A stretch of DNA of 9,039 nucleotides from Propionibacteriaceae bacterium. Its GTDB lineage: Bacteria > Actinomycetota > Actinomycetes > Propionibacteriales > Propionibacteriaceae. Position numbers and translations under genes: made by a program. Positions 6,347-9,039 of the stretch are shown here, piece by piece. The notes under the pieces are model-generated. The model ran no database searches. It was not told where the DNA came from and was given only the letters and a program-made list of their open reading frames with translations. Numbering within the stretch: the stretch's first letter is position 1; every line of letters begins with the position of its first letter. The stretch spans positions 4,760 to 13,798 of the forward strand of contig PMBM01000155.1 in NCBI GenBank assembly GCA_003153855.1, read 5' to 3'.

Positions 6347-6378
6347 TGGACAGGTCGGTGACGTCCGACAGGTAGCCT
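6347..6378 (+). promoter_or_regulatory. Possible promoter for the helicase gene
   Basis: TGGACA (6347-6352) resembles a -35 and TAGCCT (6373-6378) fits the actinobacterial TANNNT -10. The 20-bp spacer is longer than usual. Transcription would begin near 6385, giving an almost leaderless message for the ATG at 6389 or a leader of about 36 nt for the helicase. This is inference from pattern only. Confidence 0.3.
6349..6373 (+). repeat. Direct repeat GACAGGT upstream of the helicase gene
   Basis: GACAGGT occurs at 6349-6355 and again at 6367-6373, starts 18 bp apart, overlapping the proposed promoter. This could be a pair of regulator half-sites on nearly the same DNA face, or chance. Confidence 0.35.
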
Positions 6379-6388
6379 CCGTGGTCCC

Positions 6389-6427
6389 ATGCCCCTCCCC
6401 CACGACCGCTCCCGCACGCCATGGTGA
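6389..6427 (+). CDS. Possible 12-codon leader ORF coupled to the helicase start
   Basis: ATG at 6389 opens a frame reading MPLPHDRSRTPW that stops at TGA 6425-6427. The stop overlaps an in-frame GTG (6424-6426) of the helicase in a GTGA junction like those of the B12 operon. The helicase has no visible Shine-Dalgarno, so initiation through a translated leader is plausible. No homology can be judged at this length, and such a short frame may be chance. Confidence 0.25.
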   Translation: MPLPHDRSRTPW

Positions 6428-8169
6428 AGGTCGCCACGGCCCAGGAGTCGATCTCCCCGGCCTACCCCGGACGCGCGCCGTGGGGCACCGCGTCGGCCCT
6501 GCGTGCCTGGCAGCAGGAGGCTCTCGACGCGTACCTCTCCAGTGACCGGCAGGACTTCCTGGCGGTCGCGACGCCCGGTGCCGGCAAGACCACGTTCGCG
6601 CTCCGCGTCGCGTCGGAGCTGCTGTCGCGGCGGGTCATCGAACGCATCCTCGTCGTGACCCCTACTGAGCACCTGAAGGTGCAGTGGGCTGACGCGGCAG
6701 CACGCGTAGGGATCCACCTCGACCCGGGCGTCGGGAACACCCGGACCGCGAGGTCGCGCCAGTTCGACGGGATCTGCACCACGTACGCGGGCGTCGCGAT
6801 GAACGCGTACGGCATCGAGGCGCGCTGCCGGAACTCGAAGACGCTCGTCATCCTCGACGAGGTCCACCACGCCGGCCACTCGCTGAGCTGGGGAGAAGCC
6901 GTCCGGAGCGCGTTCGAGCCCGCCACGCGCCGCCTGCTGCTCACCGGCACCCCGTTCCGCTCCGACGTGAACCCGATCCCCTACGTCACGTACGAACCGG
7001 GTCCGGACGGGATCCCGCGGAGCACCGCCGACTACTCGTACGGGTACGCCGAGGCGCTCCGCGACCACGTCGTACGGCCCGTCGTGTTCATGGCCTACGG
7101 CGGCCCCATGCGGTGGCGCACGAGAGCCGGCGACGAGATCGCCGCCTCGCTCAACGACCCGCTGACGGCGGACGTCACCGCCCAGGCCTGGCGTACTGCG
7201 CTGGACCCGAACGGCGAGTGGATCAGCTCGGTGCTGCGCTCGGCGGACCGGAGGCTGGACGAGGTCCGCCGCCACCTGCCCGACGCGGCCGGCCTCGTCA
7301 TCGCCACGAACCAGAACCAGGCGAGGGCGTACGCCCGGCTCCTGACCGGCCTGACCGGCGAGAAGCCGGCGCTCGTGCTCAGCGACGACGCCGGAGCGAG
7401 CAAGCGCATCGAGGACTTCCGGGACAGCGAGGCCCGCTGGATGGTCGCGGTACGGATGGTGTCCGAGGGCGTCGACGTGCCGCGGCTCGCGGTGGGCGTG
7501 TACGCGACGGCCACCTCCACTCCCCTCTTCTTCGCGCAGGCGGTCGGGCGCTTCGTACGGGCCAGACGCCGGGGTGAGCTGGCGACGGTCTTCCTGCCGA
7601 CCGTGCCGGTGCTGCTGGCCCACGCGGCGACGCTCGAGCGAGAGCGTGACCACGTGCTGGGCCGATCGGGCTCCTCCGACGATCTCTGGTCGCCGGAGGA
7701 GGACCTGCTGGCCGCCGCGAACCGGGAGGAGAACGCACCCGATGCCCTCGAGGACCAGTTCGCGGCGCTCGCGTCAGAGGCCGTGTTCGACCACGTCATG
7801 TTCGACTCACAGGCGTACGGGATGCACGCCGCGCCGATGTCGGCCGACGAGCAGGACTACCTCGGGCTTCCGGGGCTGCTGGAACCTGACCAGGTGTCGA
7901 GGTTGCTGAGTGACCGTCAGAGACGCCAGATCGCGCGACGGGACCGTCTCGACCGTGGTCCGCTCCCGCACGAGCAGAGCCTGGCGCGTGCCCTCGACAC
8001 CCGCCGCAAGGAGCTGAACAGCCTGGTCGCCCAGTACGCGAAGGTTGTCGGCGTACCCCATTCGCACATCCATGCCGACCTCCGCCGACGCTGCGGTGGG
8101 CCGTCCCTGGCCGCCGCGACGACACAACAGGTCGAAGCCCGCATCGCCGAGCTGCGCAAACGGTTCTGA
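6421..8169 (+). CDS. DEAD/DEAH-box superfamily 2 helicase (ResIII-like), actinobacterial type
   Basis: The 582-aa soluble protein has a full set of SF2 motifs: an aromatic/Gln lead-in LRAWQQEAL (27-35), motif I TPGAGKTT (51-58), Ia VVTPTEHLKVQW (78-89), II DEVHH (146-150), III LTGTPFRSD (174-182), V VSEGVDVPRL (347-356) and VI QAVGRFVRARR (373-383). It should be an ATP-dependent nucleic-acid translocase or helicase. The tail of about 150 residues beyond the RecA2 domain ends in RKELNSLVAQYAKVVGVPHS (529-548), then IHADLRRRCGGP (550-561). I recall this HxxIHxxLRxxCGGP-type ending from a family conserved across Actinobacteria and often annotated simply as DEAD/DEAH helicase; its cellular task is not established. 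No restriction, methylase or nuclease partner lies next to it, which argues against a restriction-modification role. The start is ATG 6421 or GTG 6424; neither has a clear SD. Confidence 0.93.
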   Translation: MVKVATAQESISPAYPGRAPWGTASALRAWQQEALDAYLSSDRQDFLAVATPGAGKTTFALRVASELLSRRVIERILVVTPTEHLKVQWADAAARVGIHLDPGVGNTRTARSRQFDGICTTYAGVAMNAYGIEARCRNSKTLVILDEVHHAGHSLSWGEAVRSAFEPATRRLLLTGTPFRSDVNPIPYVTYEPGPDGIPRSTADYSYGYAEALRDHVVRPVVFMAYGGPMRWRTRAGDEIAASLNDPLTADVTAQAWRTALDPNGEWISSVLRSADRRLDEVRRHLPDAAGLVIATNQNQARAYARLLTGLTGEKPALVLSDDAGASKRIEDFRDSEARWMVAVRMVSEGVDVPRLAVGVYATATSTPLFFAQAVGRFVRARRRGELATVFLPTVPVLLAHAATLERERDHVLGRSGSSDDLWSPEEDLLAAANREENAPDALEDQFAALASEAVFDHVMFDSQAYGMHAAPMSADEQDYLGLPGLLEPDQVSRLLSDRQRRQIARRDRLDRGPLPHEQSLARALDTRRKELNSLVAQYAKVVGVPHSHIHADLRRRCGGPSLAAATTQQVEARIAELRKRF

Positions 8170-8171
8170 GC

Positions 8172-8196
8172 TGTCTCGGTGACACCCCACGAGACA
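8172..8196 (+). terminator. Hairpin just after the helicase stop, possible terminator
   Basis: TGTCTCG (8172-8178) and CGAGACA (8190-8196) are perfect inverted repeats with an 11-nt loop, beginning 3 nt after the helicase TGA. No T-tract follows. The rest of the 117-bp convergent spacer (8170-8286) also contains a GCGTC-GGA-GACGC hairpin (8241-8253) and no gene. Confidence 0.35.
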
Positions 8197-8286
8197 CGAA
8201 TCAGCATCCGCTCATGGCGATGTGCGGTCGTCGTTGCGCGGCGTCGGAGACGCAGGCGCGCCGGCCGTGCAGCGCTCTCGCTCAGC

Positions 8287-8781
8287 TCAGCTGCCGTCAA
8301 GAACTACCTCGTACAAGTGAATGCCGCCGTCGCTGCGACAGCGCGTGAAGCCAGCTCGTTCGAGAGTCCGTTGCGAGGCGATGTTGCTCTGGTCGGTGTC
8401 GGCGAGAACGCGGTCAAGGCCGTGGTTGACGGAAAGGATAAGGAGGGCGGTCAGAGCCTCGGCGGCATAGCCGGCGCCGCGGGCTGAGGGCACCAAGCCG
8501 TAGCCGACTTCGACGCTGCCGTTCGTGGGTTGCCCCTTGAAGCCCATCCCTCCGATGGCCCGTCCGTCCGCGGTGCGGGTGATGCGGTAGAAGCCGAAGG
8601 GGCGCTGCTCGCCGTGCTCTGCTGTGGCACGTAGGTAGGCGGTTACGCCGATGACGTCGCCGTCGAAGGGGAAGTCCGCGGCCCATCGGTCCCTACTCCC
8701 GGGTCCGCGGGCAGCGATGCGTTCGCCCTCCGCGACGTCGACGGGGTGCAGGAGCAGTCGCTGTGTATGGAGATCGGTCAC
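8287..8781 (-). CDS. GNAT-family N-acetyltransferase (RimJ/RimL-like)
   Basis: I choose the GTG at 8779-8781 (164 aa), because VTDLHTQRLLLHPVDVAEGE matches the usual family start (T.RLLLrP) and AGGTGA lies 4 nt upstream. The longer frame from ATG 8844 adds 21 residues unlike the family. Residues 61-80 (PFGFYRITRTADGRAIGGMG) form the central strands. VGYGLVPSARGAGYAAEALT (92-111) is motif A with the acetyl-CoA loop RGAGYA, and NIASQRTLERAGF (133-145) is motif B. It should acetylate an amine of a small molecule or a protein N-terminus; the substrate cannot be told. It is monocistronic, convergent with the helicase and soluble. Its codons are a little less GC3-biased than those of the upstream genes (more CTT, CTA, GTA, ATT), so a different origin is possible. 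Confidence 0.88.
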   Translation of the reverse strand: MTDLHTQRLLLHPVDVAEGERIAARGPGSRDRWAADFPFDGDVIGVTAYLRATAEHGEQRPFGFYRITRTADGRAIGGMGFKGQPTNGSVEVGYGLVPSARGAGYAAEALTALLILSVNHGLDRVLADTDQSNIASQRTLERAGFTRCRSDGGIHLYEVVLDGS

Positions 8782-8842
8782 CCGGTCACCTAAGCGCCGC
8801 GCACTCACCAGCACAAGTAGATAGTCGCCCGGACACGGGCAC

Positions 8843-9025
8843 ATGCCGCCGGTTGCACTTTCCCGCGGGACGTCCGCTATTGCCGCGGATCGGGTGGAGA
8901 TCCCGGTTGATGCACGCCCGCGTTATGTGACCTGGTGGGGTCATTCAGTGGTGCGCGTCAAGGACGGTGACGTTCATGGGCATTCGGTTGCGGCGGCGGA
9001 GGCGTCCGGTCAGCAGGCTGCGTAG
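8843..9025 (+). pseudogene. Short ORF with a metallo-beta-lactamase-like N-terminal fragment, probably degenerate
   Basis: An ATG at 8843 opens a 60-codon frame ending in TAG at 9023-9025. Residues about 27-42 (PRYVTWWGHSVVRVKD) resemble the first strand pair of MBL-fold hydrolases (RxTWWGHsTVxVexdG...LLTDP). The expected LLTDP strand is missing, and the sequence turns into an Ala-rich tail. In the +1 frame the following bases read MGIRLRRRRRPVSRLRR, reminiscent of the Arg-rich stretch after LTDP in some of these proteins. That suggests a deletion plus frameshift. The zinc-binding HxHxDH lies beyond the window or is lost. Codons (TAT, TCA, GTT, CAT) are less GC-biased than in upstream genes. 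It is divergent from the GNAT gene with no clear SD. It may also be a non-coding stretch with a chance match. Confidence 0.35.
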
Positions 9026-9039
9026 GCCCCGTCCCACCA

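Noticed and set aside
6238..7653. 471-codon minus-strand open frame
   Set aside because: It lies antisense to the helicase motifs and the end of the ceramidase-like gene. Composition is Arg/Gly/Asp/Val-rich with no domain, and the opposite strand has clear homology.
6421..8169. Helicase as part of a restriction or phage-defence system
   Set aside because: No nuclease, methylase, specificity subunit or defence partner is adjacent. The neighbours are a ceramidase-like gene and a GNAT acetyltransferase.
8179..8487. 102-codon plus-strand open frame
   Set aside because: It is mostly antisense to the GNAT gene, whose acetyl-CoA motif is clear. It has no Shine-Dalgarno and no recognisable fold.
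8787..8844. N-terminal extension of the GNAT protein to the ATG at 8844
   Set aside because: The 21 extra residues (starting MCPCPGDYLL) do not fit the family, and a GTG with AGGTGA upstream sits exactly where homologues begin.

Overview
The window is high-GC DNA with strong G/C third-position bias, 4-bp stop/start overlaps (ATGA, GTGA), frequent GTG starts and many CGTACG-like hexamers. This points to an actinobacterium. A Nocardioidaceae/Propionibacteriales-type host is a guess from composition and gene families only.

Layout. (i) 1-255 is the 3' end of a gene for an uncharacterised, probably exported, protein with a conserved LGCPKPGM...YTQ motif. (ii) 256-492 is a leader with a clear cobalamin (B12) riboswitch core, a strong hairpin and a good Shine-Dalgarno site. 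(iii) 493-4344 is a four-gene operon under that riboswitch. It encodes an 84-aa two-helix membrane protein, a long EcfT/CbiQ-type transmembrane subunit, a fused double ABC ATPase and an ECF S-component. All three junctions overlap by 4 bp, so the cistrons are probably translationally coupled. Together they form a complete ECF-type vitamin B12/corrinoid importer (CbrTUV-like) that should be repressed when B12 is plentiful. (iv) 4347-4985 (minus) is a YdeI/OmpD-associated family protein, convergent with the operon; one 10-bp palindrome supplies both stop codons. (v) 5039-6316 is a cytoplasmic protein related to the N-terminal domain of neutral/alkaline ceramidases, with metal-ligand-like residues but apparently no serine nucleophile. 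(vi) 6421-8169 is a complete SF2 DEAD/DEAH helicase of an actinobacterial type, preceded by a possible 12-codon leader ORF and a pair of GACAGGT repeats. (vii) 8287-8781 (minus) is a GNAT acetyltransferase. (viii) 8843-9039 holds a short ORF with a fragment resembling the start of a metallo-beta-lactamase-fold protein, probably degenerate.

Only the B12 importer is a clear multi-gene system. Its parts belong to known families. The least described part is the small first cistron, whose topology resembles CbiN of cobalt ECF transporters or a membrane-anchored surface protein that has lost its ligand-binding domain. The other genes look like independent chromosomal housekeeping or accessory genes. 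I see no CRISPR array, insertion sequence, tRNA, rRNA or recognisable defence island.
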